Assembly: GCA_017481745.1 (NCBI GenBank)
Contig: JAFUOV010000007.1
Span: forward strand, 1 to 64,000
Source of the DNA: Bacteroidaceae bacterium
GTDB taxonomy: Bacteria; Bacteroidota; Bacteroidia; Bacteroidales; Barnesiellaceae_A
Direction of reading: 5' to 3'
Length of the DNA stretch: 64,000 nt
A program made the position numbers and the translations under genes. The notes beneath the pieces were generated by a model. The model saw only the letters and a list, made by a program, of their open reading frames with translations, did not search any database and had not been told where the DNA came from. This document shows positions 33,234 to 42,480 of the stretch, piece by piece (the stretch's first letter is position 1; each line of letters starts with the position of its first letter).

Positions 33234-35702
33234 ATGAATTACAATACATCGCAAATAGCTACCATCATCAAAGCCGCCGGTGAGATACACGCCGACAACA
33301 ACCTATCGGTGCTGCTCACTGACAGCCGCTCACTAACCTTCCCCGAGGAGAGTATATTCTTTGCATTGGTAACTGAGCGCAACGACGGACACAAATACAT
33401 CAAAGAGTTGTATGACAAGGGCGTACGCGACTTTGTCATTGACCACTACCCCATAGAAGCCGACCAAATGCCCGAGGCAAACTTCCTGCGAGTAGCCAAC
33501 ACATTGGCAGCCATGCAGATGCTGGCGGCACACCACCGCCGACAATTTGACATACCGGTGATAGGTATTACCGGCAGTAACGGAAAGACCTCGGTAAAAG
33601 AGTGGTTGCATCAACTGCTGCAAGACGACTATAACATCGTACGCTCGCCTCGCAGTTACAACTCGCAAACCGGTGTACCTCTATCGGTATGGCAACTCAA
33701 CGAGAAAACCGAGTTGGCACTATTTGAAGCCGGTATTTCACGCCCCGACGAAATGAACCGCCTGGAAGAGATAATACAACCCACAATAGGTCTTATCACC
33801 AATATCGGCGAGGCGCACCAAGAGGGATTTGCCTCGATACAACAGAAGTGTATTGAGAAGCTCACCCTTCTGCAAGGTTGCGATTGTATCATATACGACG
33901 GCGACAACGAGATAGTGAGCGATTGCGTAGAGAAACTATGTTTGGGTGCATACGAGATAGCATGGTCGCGCAAAGACCGCGACAAACCTCTATATATATC
34001 GTCGATAGAGAAAGGCGACCACACCACCCGCATCAAGTACACCTACTTGCAATACATGCTCGAGGTAACTATTCCCTATACCGACGATGCCTCGATACAA
34101 AATGCCATACACTGTCTGGCTATCATGCTATACCTCAACCGCACTCCCGAGGTAATATCGGAACGCATGGCGAAACTCGAACCGTTGGCAATGCGCATGG
34201 AGGTAAAAGAGGGCAACAACAACTGCCTCATCATCAACGACAGCTACAACAGCGACATGGACTCTCTTACCATCGCGCTCGACTTCCAAGCCCGCAGAGC
34301 TGCCAGCAGCAATATGAAACGTACTCTCATCCTATCGGACATATTCCAGACAGGATTGCCACCTGCAACACTCTATCGCAAGGTGTCGGAGTTGCTCAAA
34401 CGCAAAGGCATCGAGCGCCTCATAGGTATAGGTCCTATCATCTCGGACAACGCCTATCTGTTTGATATCGAGAAGGAGTTTTACTCGGGCACACGCGAGT
34501 TTGTCGAGCAACTCACCCCCGACATGTTCCATAACGAGTTGATACTCATCAAGGGTGCACGCGATTTTCACTTTGAGCTTATCTCGGAAGCCCTCGAATT
34601 GAAGCAACACGAAACCATCTTGGAAGTAAACCTCGATGCGTTGATAGACAACCTGAACTACTACAAGAGCTATCTCAAACCCGAGACAAAGGTAGTCTGC
34701 ATGGTCAAGGCATTTGGTTATGGGGCAGGCTCGTACGAAATAGCCAAGACACTGCAAGATCGCGGTGCCGACTACCTTGCTGTGGCTGTAGCCGACGAAG
34801 GCGCCGAGCTGCGCAAAGCCGGTATCACAATGCCTATCATTGTGATGAACCCCGAGATGAGCAGTTTCCGCACCCTGTTCAGCTATCGCCTCGAACCGGA
34901 AATATATAGTTTCAACCTTCTGAATGCCCTACTTGCCGAAGGCGAGAAGTTGGGTGTTTCGGGCTATCCCATCCACATAAAGATAGACTCGGGTATGCAC
35001 CGATTGGGCTTCACCGAAAACCAGATAGACGAACTCGCCGGATTGCTACAATCGCAAATCGTATTGATGGCACGCTCGGTATTCTCGCACCTTGCCGGTA
35101 GCGACGAGGCTCAACACGATGGTTATACACTACAACAAGCTGCGACATTCAATCGCTGTGCCGACAAGATACAGGCAGCATCGAAACACAAAGTGATGCG
35201 CCACCTGCTCAACACTGCCGGCATAACCCGTTTCAGCGAGTACCAAGCCGATATGGTGCGCTTGGGCATAGGATTGTATGGCGTATCGCCTATCGACGAA
35301 AATCAAGGCTTGCGCCCCGTCAGCACACTGAAAACCACTATTCTACAAATACACGAATACGAGGCAGGCGAAACCATTGGCTACGGTCGCCATGGCGTTT
35401 TGACCCGCCACTCGCGCATTGCTGCTATACCCATCGGTTATGCCGACGGATTAGACCGCCACTTGGGCAATGGCAATTGCGAGGTGCTCATAAACGGACA
35501 TCGTGCCCCGATAGTAGGCAATATATGCATGGATATATGTATGATAGATGTTACCGACATAGCTTGCAACGAAGGTGATCGCGTAGAAATTTTTGGCGAA
35601 AACCTGCCGGTGCAAGAGTTGGCACAGCGCCTCGACACAATACCCTACGAGGTGCTAACCTCTATTTCCAACCGCGTAAAACGAGTATATTACAGAGAAT
35701 AA
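33234..35702 (+). CDS. murF-alr: Bifunctional MurF ligase / alanine racemase
   Basis: This 822-residue fusion has two halves. Residues 1 to about 458 are UDP-MurNAc-tripeptide:D-Ala-D-Ala ligase, with the ATP loop VIGITGSNGKTSVKEWL and downstream MEVKEGNNNCLIINDSYNS. The C-terminal half from about 460 is alanine racemase: LEVNLDALIDNLNYY, the PLP lysine in VVCMVKAFGYGAGSY, IDSGMHRLGF, and the second catalytic tyrosine in AIPIGYADGLDR. The pairing supplies D-Ala and then adds the D-Ala-D-Ala dipeptide to peptidoglycan precursors. The fusion is characteristic of Bacteroidota, although the MurF half looks degenerate in some members; here its ATP-binding loop is intact. Confidence 0.93.
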   Translation: MNYNTSQIATIIKAAGEIHADNNLSVLLTDSRSLTFPEESIFFALVTERNDGHKYIKELYDKGVRDFVIDHYPIEADQMPEANFLRVANTLAAMQMLAAHHRRQFDIPVIGITGSNGKTSVKEWLHQLLQDDYNIVRSPRSYNSQTGVPLSVWQLNEKTELALFEAGISRPDEMNRLEEIIQPTIGLITNIGEAHQEGFASIQQKCIEKLTLLQGCDCIIYDGDNEIVSDCVEKLCLGAYEIAWSRKDRDKPLYISSIEKGDHTTRIKYTYLQYMLEVTIPYTDDASIQNAIHCLAIMLYLNRTPEVISERMAKLEPLAMRMEVKEGNNNCLIINDSYNSDMDSLTIALDFQARRAASSNMKRTLILSDIFQTGLPPATLYRKVSELLKRKGIERLIGIGPIISDNAYLFDIEKEFYSGTREFVEQLTPDMFHNELILIKGARDFHFELISEALELKQHETILEVNLDALIDNLNYYKSYLKPETKVVCMVKAFGYGAGSYEIAKTLQDRGADYLAVAVADEGAELRKAGITMPIIVMNPEMSSFRTLFSYRLEPEIYSFNLLNALLAEGEKLGVSGYPIHIKIDSGMHRLGFTENQIDELAGLLQSQIVLMARSVFSHLAGSDEAQHDGYTLQQAATFNRCADKIQAASKHKVMRHLLNTAGITRFSEYQADMVRLGIGLYGVSPIDENQGLRPVSTLKTTILQIHEYEAGETIGYGRHGVLTRHSRIAAIPIGYADGLDRHLGNGNCEVLINGHRAPIVGNICMDICMIDVTDIACNEGDRVEIFGENLPVQELAQRLDTIPYEVLTSISNRVKRVYYRE

Positions 35703-35775
35703 CGAGATTACTATCTGCACGATGACACGACAAGACGTACATTGGCAGGCATAAAAGAAAAATCGAAATAAGATT

Positions 35776-36429
35776 ATGGAATCAATACCTTTTATACAAT
35801 GGTGCATCGAGAACCTGAATGAGTGGACAATCATTCTTTTGATGACAATTGAAAGTTCGTTTATACCTTTCCCTTCGGAAATTGTTGTTCCACCCGCAGC
35901 CTACTTTGGCGAGATGAGTGTTATCATGGTTGTGCTGTGTGCTACGATAGGTGCCGACCTGGGTGCCATCATCAACTATTTCTTGGCTCAATGGATTGGT
36001 CGCCCCGTTGTATATAAGTTTGCCGATAGTCGCATCGGACATCTTTGTCTACTCGACTCCGGCAAGATAGCTCGCGCCGAACAATTCTTCAACAAACATG
36101 GTGTAATCTCTACATTGATAGGTCGCCTTGTACCGGGTGTGCGCCAACTCATCTCTATTCCGGCAGGATTGGCACGTATGAATTTTGGCAAGTTCATCCT
36201 CTATACAACCATAGGAGCCGGCACATGGAACCTTGTTTTGGCTCTATTGGGTTACGGTCTACGCTCGGTTGTATCGCCCGAGCAACTCAACGCTACCGTC
36301 GACGAGTTCAGCCACATTATCAAGATTGTGATATGGGGATTGTTGGCTCTTGTAGCATTGTTCTTTGTAGTGCGTTTCTTTACTCATAAGCAGAAACCTA
36401 CTACCGATACCACCCCTACTCAAGAGTAA
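35776..36429 (+). CDS. DedA-family membrane protein
   Basis: A 217-residue inner-membrane protein with the DedA/SNARE-associated pattern: MESIPFIQWCIENLNEW, FIPFPSEIVVPPAAYFG, GADLGAIINYFLAQWIGRPV and the conserved GRLVPGVRQLISIPAGLARM (with R-P-GxR). The family is involved in membrane potential and polyprenyl- or phospholipid flipping; the specific lipid is not evident. Its last 14 bases overlap the convergent MATE gene. It stands after the MurF-Alr gene with a 73-base gap. Confidence 0.9.
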   Translation: MESIPFIQWCIENLNEWTIILLMTIESSFIPFPSEIVVPPAAYFGEMSVIMVVLCATIGADLGAIINYFLAQWIGRPVVYKFADSRIGHLCLLDSGKIARAEQFFNKHGVISTLIGRLVPGVRQLISIPAGLARMNFGKFILYTTIGAGTWNLVLALLGYGLRSVVSPEQLNATVDEFSHIIKIVIWGLLALVALFFVVRFFTHKQKPTTDTTPTQE

Positions 36430-37774
36430 TTCCTTCCTGCTTGCCTCGGCGCAGGCACACAGCAAAACGCCATCGGAAAAGTGCTGCCACGGTGAACAAT
36501 CCCACCGGGAAGCCCATCCACACCCCTACTACACCACCTCGCAAAGGGAAACCACACAGATAGGCAACCGGGAGTGCCAAGCAATAGAATGCCGCAAGGC
36601 TTATAAACATCAAGGCACGTACATCAGCCAAGCCACGCAAGGCATTGGAGTAGTTTATCTGAATGGCATCGGCAAATTGGTAGACAATAAGAGGTATTAT
36701 AAGCATCTTCACTACCTCTATAACCTGCTCGTCGAGGGTAAACCACAAGGGTACAACATTGCGCAACGAGTATAACAATATACTCACAAAAAGTGCTTGC
36801 AACAGCAACAAGTGCGCACCGGCAACGACCGTTGTACGCACATTGTCATAGTCGGCACGACCATTATAACGGCTCACTTGCACTGCGACGGCTGCACCCA
36901 TGCCCACGTACGCCATATACCCAATATTACCCAAGGTAACGGTAATCTGATATCCTGCCAACTCGGCAGCACCGAGCCATCCTATCATGATAGCACTGAG
37001 CGACCATGCCGAGCTCTCCAGAGCGAGTTGTATACCCAACGGCAAGCCCAAGGTGTAGAGTCTTTTCACACCCGCAACCGATGCAGCCGATTGATTATAA
37101 CCGTCTTTATAAGGGCGATATTTATCGGTGCAATGAAATACGATGACAAAGGCAAAGAACATAACAACACGCGAGATAAATGTGCTGACACCCGCTCCGG
37201 TCAATCCCAAAGCCGGCATACCCCAAGCACCATAGATAAGAGCATAATTGCCTATGATATTCAGCACATTACCACCTATCAAAATCCACATTCCGGTGCG
37301 CGAGTCGGTAATACCTTCGGCAAACTGCTTGTAAATCGAAAAGAGATATATAAACGGTATTGAAGCCAATTGCAACAGATAATAGGGCTGCGCGTAGGGT
37401 ATAAGTTCGTCGGGCTGCCCCATACAATCGAGAAACGGATATATTACCAACATTACTATAACAACCGTAGCCGACAGCAGGACGTTGGCAACCAAGCTAT
37501 TGCGTACAGTAGCACCCACACCCACATTATCGCCACGCCCCGACATCGCTCCTACCACCGGCGTTATGCCCGATGCAAAGCCCGTACCAAAGATGAGCAT
37601 CAGCGTAAAAATCGTGTTGACAAACGCCGAAGCTGCCAACTCCTCGGTGCTATGTCGACCTATCATCAGCGTATCGGCAAAACCCATAATGACGATACCC
37701 AATTGTCCCAAAACGATAGGTAACCCCAATGCAAGCAGCTTGCGGTAGTGCGGTATGTAATGCTTTATATTCAT
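36416..37774 (-). CDS. MATE-family multidrug/sodium efflux protein
   Basis: This 452-residue protein has about 12 membrane segments in two similar halves. The first half has ALGLPIVLGQLGIVIMGFAD and TLMIGRHSTEELAASAFVN; the second half has LALESSAWSLSAIMIGWLGA and AGYQITVTLGNIGYM. The family exports drugs or dyes by H+ or Na+ antiport. A weak -7 box (TACCTTTA, 37798-37805) lies upstream. The 3' end overlaps the convergent DedA gene by 14 bases, so neither has room for a separate terminator. Confidence 0.9.
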   Translation of the reverse strand: MNIKHYIPHYRKLLALGLPIVLGQLGIVIMGFADTLMIGRHSTEELAASAFVNTIFTLMLIFGTGFASGITPVVGAMSGRGDNVGVGATVRNSLVANVLLSATVVIVMLVIYPFLDCMGQPDELIPYAQPYYLLQLASIPFIYLFSIYKQFAEGITDSRTGMWILIGGNVLNIIGNYALIYGAWGMPALGLTGAGVSTFISRVVMFFAFVIVFHCTDKYRPYKDGYNQSAASVAGVKRLYTLGLPLGIQLALESSAWSLSAIMIGWLGAAELAGYQITVTLGNIGYMAYVGMGAAVAVQVSRYNGRADYDNVRTTVVAGAHLLLLQALFVSILLYSLRNVVPLWFTLDEQVIEVVKMLIIPLIVYQFADAIQINYSNALRGLADVRALMFISLAAFYCLALPVAYLCGFPLRGGVVGVWMGFPVGLFTVAALFRWRFAVCLRRGKQEGITLE

Positions 37775-37797
37775 ATAGTCTACAACATAAGATATTG

Positions 37798-37805
37798 TAA
37801 AGGTA
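37798..37805 (-). promoter_or_regulatory. Possible -7 box of the MATE gene
   Basis: TACCTTTA on the minus strand, 24 bases from the start codon; the final G is replaced by A and no proper -33 is seen. Confidence 0.35.
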
Positions 37806-37887
37806 CAACAAAAAAAGAATAAAAAAGTGCAACAACTCTATAATATTTTTCGGTCTGTTCTTGCAGTTGCATAATGGTTGTTGTGAA

Positions 37888-37922
37888 ATAAAAAAGCGAC
37901 CGCACACAATCGTGCAGTCGCT
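37888..37922 (-). terminator. Rho-independent terminator after efp
   Basis: On the minus strand AGCGACTGCACG pairs (with a mismatch) with the CGTGCGGTCGCT-like arm, and TTTTTTATTT follows. It ends the efp transcript before the MATE gene. Confidence 0.75.
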
Positions 37923-37942
37923 CATGCGTATGTATACCGTTA

Positions 37943-38506
37943 TTATTTTACACGCTCAAGATAGTCGCCCGAACGAGTGTCGATGCGCACTTTATCACCT
38001 GTGTTGATGAAAAGAGGAACGCGTACCTCGGCACCTGTCTCAACAGTAGCGGGTTTCAATGTGTTGGTAGCAGTATCGCCTTTGATACCGGGCTCGGTGT
38101 AAGTAACCTCGAGAACAACATTGAGAGGCATCTCGCAAGTGAGAATTGTATCGGTAGCTGCGTGTACCATAGCCTCGCAAATATCGCCTTCTTTCAAGAA
38201 TTTCACACCGTCGATGCTCTCGCCGGGGATAGATACTTGCTCGTAAGTTTCGGTGTGCATGAAGTTGTAACCCATATCATCTTTGTAGAGATATTGGTAA
38301 GGACGATGCTCGATGCGAACCTCCTCAACTTTCACACCCGAGTTCCAAGTTTTGTCAAGAATACGACCTGTAACAACGTTACGAAGTTTTGTACGTACGA
38401 AAGCAGGACCTTTACCGGGTTTTACGTGGAGAAATTCTACGATAAAATAGAATGTACCGTCGATGTCGAGGCACATACCGTTTTTAAAATCAGCTGTAGT
38501 TGCCAT
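37943..38506 (-). CDS. efp: Elongation factor P
   Basis: This 187-residue translation factor relieves ribosome stalling at proline runs. The KOW-like first domain begins [17 protein letters not shown], and the tip loop [17 protein letters not shown] has the lysine (GKG) that is modified in many bacteria. The third domain carries [14 protein letters not shown] and [18 protein letters not shown]. The ATG at 38506 fits the family's N-terminus; an in-frame extension upstream runs into the promoter. It is alone in its transcription unit with a near-consensus promoter. Confidence 0.95.
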   Translation of the reverse strand: MATTADFKNGMCLDIDGTFYFIVEFLHVKPGKGPAFVRTKLRNVVTGRILDKTWNSGVKVEEVRIEHRPYQYLYKDDMGYNFMHTETYEQVSIPGESIDGVKFLKEGDICEAMVHAATDTILTCEMPLNVVLEVTYTEPGIKGDTATNTLKPATVETGAEVRVPLFINTGDKVRIDTRSGDYLERVK

Positions 38507-38569
38507 AAAATATCTATTTATTTTTAATTTATAAATTCCTCTATTCGATGCTCTCAATATGAAGCCGTG

Positions 38570-38601
38570 CAAAGGTACAAACTTCCGCCCTATTTTGCAA
38601 C
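38570..38601 (-). promoter_or_regulatory. Promoter of efp
   Basis: On the minus strand TTG, 20 bases and TACCTTTG, about 65 bases upstream of the start codon. Confidence 0.65.
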
Positions 38602-38687
38602 AACCCGACGGGGTTATATTGCAGTTTTATTGCAAGTTTCAACAGAAAACTATTCTGCCAAGCCTCATGCTGTATCGAAAAAATGTG

Positions 38688-38695
38688 TAACTTTG
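38688..38695 (+). promoter_or_regulatory. -7 box of the esterase-SDR-flavoprotein run
   Basis: TAACTTTG 17 bases upstream of the start at 38712. No clear -33 TTG. Confidence 0.45.
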
Positions 38696-38711
38696 GCAGA
38701 GGAGAAAGACT

Positions 38712-39677
38712 ATGAACATCATGCGACAACTTATTTGTTTACTTATACTCGTTCTTGCACCAATGGCTACTATGGCTCAAACACAATATCCCATACACGA
38801 GGATTTCAGGGCAGCATGCCGTATCACCGCACCCCTCGGACGTGGCGTGCTGGGCATAGGTAACGCTTTTCTTGCAGCAATGCCGAAGGGCATGCGTTCC
38901 AACAACGATTTAACAATCGACAAAATAAAAATCACCTCAACGGTCGACGGCAAGGGGTTTGGTGCATGGGTAATTACGCCAAAAGGCAACGATGTGCTAC
39001 GCCCTGCAATACTCTTCCTGCATGGAGGAGGGTTTGTGTTTAAGGGTGCGCCATACCACTACGACCTCGCCAAGGAGTATGCTCTGCGTAGTAATTCGGT
39101 GGTTGTTATGGTCGATTACCGCACCGCACACAACACCCCCTATGGCACCTCGCTACAAGATTGCATGGATGCGTGGCAATGGATGATTGCAGAGGCTCAA
39201 ACACTCGGTATCGACACAACACGAACTGCTATTGTAGGCGACTCGGCAGGCGGTTTTCTCGCCATAAAGACAGTGCTCGATAGTGATATTTGTCCCTCGA
39301 AATTGATGCTGGTCTACCCCGTTGTCGATTGCTCGATGCGTACCGAGAGCATGGCAGAGTTTAGCGATACCCCGGTATGGAACAGCGAGTTAAACCAAAA
39401 GATGTGGGAGTATTATCTGCAAGGCGCAACAGAAAAGTCGCTGCTTGACCTTACCACCGACCAACTGCAAAAGATGCCTCTTACCTATGTCGAAACGGCA
39501 GAGTTTGATTGCTTGCGCGACGAAGGCAACGAGTTTGCAAAGATGTTGCAAAACGCCGGCATACCAACAACTCATATCCAAACACATGGCACAATGCACG
39601 GCTTCGACATGGCACAGCGCAGCGATATAACCCAACGACAAATCACCTGCCGCAGCAAGTGGCTCGGAGAGTGGTAA
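38712..39677 (+). CDS. Secreted alpha/beta hydrolase, acetylesterase (HSL) type
   Basis: This 321-residue protein has a signal peptide (MRQLICLLILVLAPMATMAQ), the oxyanion HGGG motif in ILFLHGGGFVFKGAP, the nucleophile in VGDSAGGFLAIKT, a plausible acid in AEFDCLRDEGNEF and a histidine in HGTMHGFDMAQ. These are the marks of the hormone-sensitive-lipase/carboxylesterase branch, which removes short acyl groups from sugars, drugs or lipids. It opens a three-gene plus-strand run with an SDR and an iron-sulfur flavoprotein. Two in-frame ATGs (38712 and 38721) are possible. Confidence 0.85.
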   Translation: MNIMRQLICLLILVLAPMATMAQTQYPIHEDFRAACRITAPLGRGVLGIGNAFLAAMPKGMRSNNDLTIDKIKITSTVDGKGFGAWVITPKGNDVLRPAILFLHGGGFVFKGAPYHYDLAKEYALRSNSVVVMVDYRTAHNTPYGTSLQDCMDAWQWMIAEAQTLGIDTTRTAIVGDSAGGFLAIKTVLDSDICPSKLMLVYPVVDCSMRTESMAEFSDTPVWNSELNQKMWEYYLQGATEKSLLDLTTDQLQKMPLTYVETAEFDCLRDEGNEFAKMLQNAGIPTTHIQTHGTMHGFDMAQRSDITQRQITCRSKWLGEW

Positions 39678-39704
39678 AAGAAATTGAATATATTTATTGT
39701 AAAA

Positions 39705-40448
39705 ATGAAAAATATACGACGAGTATTTGTAACAGGAGCCGGGCATGGTATAGGACGTGCCATTGTTGAGGCTTTTACTCAAGAGGGTCATAAAGTAGCA
39801 TTTTGCGATATCAATCCAGAACGAGGCAGAGAGGTGGCAACGGCAACAGGTGCAAGATTTTTTGCACTTGATGTATGCGACAAAGATGCTTTGGAGAGAA
39901 CGGTGCAAACCCTTATAGACGAGTGGGGAGACCTCGACATTATTGTCAATAATGTAGGTATTGGCGGTTTTGAGCCTATTACAGCAACGACGGTCGAACA
40001 TTTCGAGATGATTCTCAATACCAACCTTCGCTCGGCATTTATCACCTCACGACTGCTGGCTATGCATCGTGAGAAGATGGGCGCGACAAATCCCTATGGT
40101 CGCATCGTAAACCTCTGTTCAACACGCTATTTACAGAGCGAGGCAGGCACAGAGGCTTATGCCGCATCGAAGGGCGGTATATGGTCGTTGACCCATGCCT
40201 TGGCGGTGTCGCTTGCTCCTTATCACATTACCGTAAACTGCATTGCTCCGGGCTGGATAAGCGTAAACGCGGAGGAGGTTTTACGCCCTGAGGACCACGC
40301 TTTTCACCTCTCGGGCAGGGTTGGTCGTGCCGAGGACATAGCCCACACTTGCCTCTTTCTGTGCAACGAAAAGAGCGACTTTATCAACGGACAGTGTATA
40401 ACGGTCGACGGTGGTGTAACAAAGAAAATGATTTATCCCGAAGAGTAA
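39705..40448 (+). CDS. Short-chain dehydrogenase/reductase
   Basis: A 247-residue SDR with the NAD(P) site TGAGHGIGRAIVEAF, followed by VAFCDINPERG (an acidic residue after strand 2, which favours NAD), NNVGIGGFEPI, the catalytic serine region LCSTRYLQ and the YAASKGGIWSL Tyr/Lys pair. It ends FINGQCITVDGGVT. The substrate is not evident. The ATG at 39705 is chosen over an upstream TTG. It lies 27 bases after the esterase gene and 2 bases before the flavoprotein gene. Confidence 0.88.
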   Translation: MKNIRRVFVTGAGHGIGRAIVEAFTQEGHKVAFCDINPERGREVATATGARFFALDVCDKDALERTVQTLIDEWGDLDIIVNNVGIGGFEPITATTVEHFEMILNTNLRSAFITSRLLAMHREKMGATNPYGRIVNLCSTRYLQSEAGTEAYAASKGGIWSLTHALAVSLAPYHITVNCIAPGWISVNAEEVLRPEDHAFHLSGRVGRAEDIAHTCLFLCNEKSDFINGQCITVDGGVTKKMIYPEE

Positions 40449-40450
40449 AT

Positions 40451-41086
40451 ATGAAAAAGATAGTGATTGTGGATGGCGGTCCACGCAGGAATATGAATAC
40501 CGCACAACTGTTGCAGCGATTTGCCGAGGGGGCAAAGTCGGCAGGCACTGATATCAAGGTAAAGACCGTACGACTTTACAACCTTGATTATAAGGGTTGT
40601 ATATCGTGTATGGCTTGCAAGTTAAAAGGCAATGCATCGAACATCTGCCACTTTAACGATGCGCTGACACCACTCTTGGAGGATATTGCCGATGCAGATG
40701 GTTTGGTACTTGGCTCGCCCATCTATTTCGGTGAGGTAACAGGGCAGATGCGAGCCTTTTTGGAGCGATTGTCGTTCCCATGGCTCTCGTACAACGATTA
40801 CAGCCTTACTGCACCCAAGCGCATGCCTGTGGTACTTATTGAGACCATGAACGGCAAGCCCGAGCATAACAACAGCAACCATTTCGGCTCGATGGAATGG
40901 TGCATCACGACGGCACTTGGCGAGCCACAGCGCATCATAGGATACAACACATGTCAGGTAGCACACTACGACCGCTACGAACTTGGCAGCTTCTCGGAGG
41001 AGGCAAAACACGCTTGGCGCGATGCACATTGGGAGGATGACTTGCAAAGAGCCTACGATGCCGGCAGAAAGATGGCAGAGGAATAA
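40451..41086 (+). CDS. NADPH-dependent flavoprotein with Cys cluster
   Basis: This 211-residue protein has the flavodoxin-like start KKIVIVDGGPRRNMNTAQLL and the FMN-site LVLGSPIYFGEVTGQMRAFL. Between these, YKGCISCMACKLKGNASNIC contains a compact cysteine set (C-x2-C-x2-C-x9-C), the mark of iron-sulfur flavoproteins of the Isf type that carry a [4Fe-4S] cluster. It would shuttle electrons or reduce a quinone or xenobiotic. The ATG at 40451 fits the family; the SDR stop lies 2 bases upstream. It ends the three-gene run and is followed by a terminator. Confidence 0.85.
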   Translation: MKKIVIVDGGPRRNMNTAQLLQRFAEGAKSAGTDIKVKTVRLYNLDYKGCISCMACKLKGNASNICHFNDALTPLLEDIADADGLVLGSPIYFGEVTGQMRAFLERLSFPWLSYNDYSLTAPKRMPVVLIETMNGKPEHNNSNHFGSMEWCITTALGEPQRIIGYNTCQVAHYDRYELGSFSEEAKHAWRDAHWEDDLQRAYDAGRKMAEE

Positions 41087-41101
41087 CAGATACAAAAAAG
41101 C

Positions 41102-41138
41102 AAAAAGAGAAAAAGTTTCAACTTTTTCTCTTTTTATG
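41102..41138 (+). terminator. Terminator after the flavoprotein gene
   Basis: AAAAAGAGAAAAAGT pairs with ACTTTTTCTCTTTTT around TTCA, giving a hairpin followed by its own T-run. Confidence 0.75.
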
Positions 41139-41191
41139 TTATATGGCAAATAATATTATTTCAGTTTCAAAATCAAGAAACTAAAATTATT

Positions 41192-41222
41192 AAAAACGCT
41201 CGAGTCTATGTAGCTCGAGCGT
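41192..41222 (-). terminator. Terminator after cinA
   Basis: On the minus strand CGCTCGAG pairs with CTCGAGCG around a 9-base loop and is followed by TTTTTAATAATTTT. Confidence 0.75.
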
Positions 41223-41226
41223 GTGT

Positions 41227-42468
41227 TTATCCTATCAATAAATCTATAAGCATCAACAAGGCACGTTGGGTGGCACGCTCGATGATGTAACTGCGAGAGC
41301 CACTGAAATGTGCACACTCGACATGCTGCTGATCTCGACAACGCACTGCTATCCACACCGTACCTACGGGCTTGTCGGCAGTAGCGCCTCCGGGACCGGC
41401 TATGCCCGATGTGGCTATGGCACAATCTACATTCATAGCCTGCTGCAAACCGGCTGTCATAGCCTCTATGACAGGTTGGCTCACCGCTCCATGTTCTTGC
41501 AGCACATCGGCAGGAACGCCCAACAATCGGTTCTTCACATCATTGCTATATGCAACAACCGAGCCATTGAAGTATGCCGAACTGCCGGCAACGGCTGTAA
41601 TTTCATGGGCTATATTACCGCCGGTGCAACTCTCGGCAGTGGCAAGTGTCAAGCCACGTTCTTTCAGCAGTAAACCCAATGCACCTCCGAGGGTTGTATC
41701 TTCATTGCAGAAAATATCTTTACCAAGTATCGCATGGAGCTTATCTACCATTTCATCGAGTTTTTTCACCAACTCGGCATCATTCTTGCCACGCGCAGTA
41801 AGGCGCAAACGCACCACTCCGGGCATGGGCAAATATGCCAATTTTATATAGGAAGGTAGCGACGCCTCAAAGTCGACAAGTCGCTCAGACAACCCCGACT
41901 CGGTATTGCGAAAGACCATGAGTGTGCGATGCAGAATGGCATCGTTTTCACCGGCAAAGCTACGCAAGCGACCCAAAACCTCGTTTTGCATAGCCACGCG
42001 CATCTCGTACGGCACACCGGGCATGGCAACAAGTACCTTGCCATCGCGCTCAAACCACATGATAGGAGCTGTTCCTACGGGATTGGGAATAACGGTACAC
42101 ACATCGGGCACCTCGGCTTGTCGGCGAGTCGACTCGTTCATCTGCAAGCCACGACCGGCAAAGTAACGAAGATTTTGCTCATAAACCTCTTGCGAGAAAA
42201 TCATTTTACCACCAAAGTATTGGCACAATACAGGCTTGGTAACATCGTCGGATGTAGGACCTAAACCACCGGTCATCAACACTGCATCGACACGCGAAAA
42301 AGCCGATGAAATGGCACTTTCTATCGCTTCCCACTCGTCGCTGATGGTAGCGATGTGTGTTACATCCCAACCTTGTTTGTTCAACTCGGTAGCCATCCAA
42401 GCCGAGTTGGTATCGACTACTTGCCCAATGAGCAGCTCGTCGCCAATAACAATTATCTCACACTTCAT
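41227..42468 (-). CDS. cinA: CinA/competence-damage protein with nicotinamide amidase domain
   Basis: A 413-residue protein in two parts. The first 165 or so residues are MoaB-like (VIGDELLIGQVVDTNSAWMA, VLMTGGLGPTSDDVTKPVL). The last 160 residues are the PncC nicotinamide-mononucleotide deamidase domain (LTLATAESCTGGNIAHEITA, GSVVAYSNDVKNRLLGVPA and ATSGIAGPGGATADKP), with the catalytic serine in ESCTGG. It would recycle NMN for NAD+. It follows tsaD by 12 bases on the minus strand and has a clear terminator. Confidence 0.92.
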   Translation of the reverse strand: MKCEIIVIGDELLIGQVVDTNSAWMATELNKQGWDVTHIATISDEWEAIESAISSAFSRVDAVLMTGGLGPTSDDVTKPVLCQYFGGKMIFSQEVYEQNLRYFAGRGLQMNESTRRQAEVPDVCTVIPNPVGTAPIMWFERDGKVLVAMPGVPYEMRVAMQNEVLGRLRSFAGENDAILHRTLMVFRNTESGLSERLVDFEASLPSYIKLAYLPMPGVVRLRLTARGKNDAELVKKLDEMVDKLHAILGKDIFCNEDTTLGGALGLLLKERGLTLATAESCTGGNIAHEITAVAGSSAYFNGSVVAYSNDVKNRLLGVPADVLQEHGAVSQPVIEAMTAGLQQAMNVDCAIATSGIAGPGGATADKPVGTVWIAVRCRDQQHVECAHFSGSRSYIIERATQRALLMLIDLLIG

Positions 42469-42480
42469 TTTGTCGTTCTA

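Noticed and set aside
39684..39704. Earlier start for the SDR gene
   Set aside because: The upstream codon is TTG and adds residues not seen in SDR N-termini; the ATG at 39705 fits the nucleotide-binding strand.
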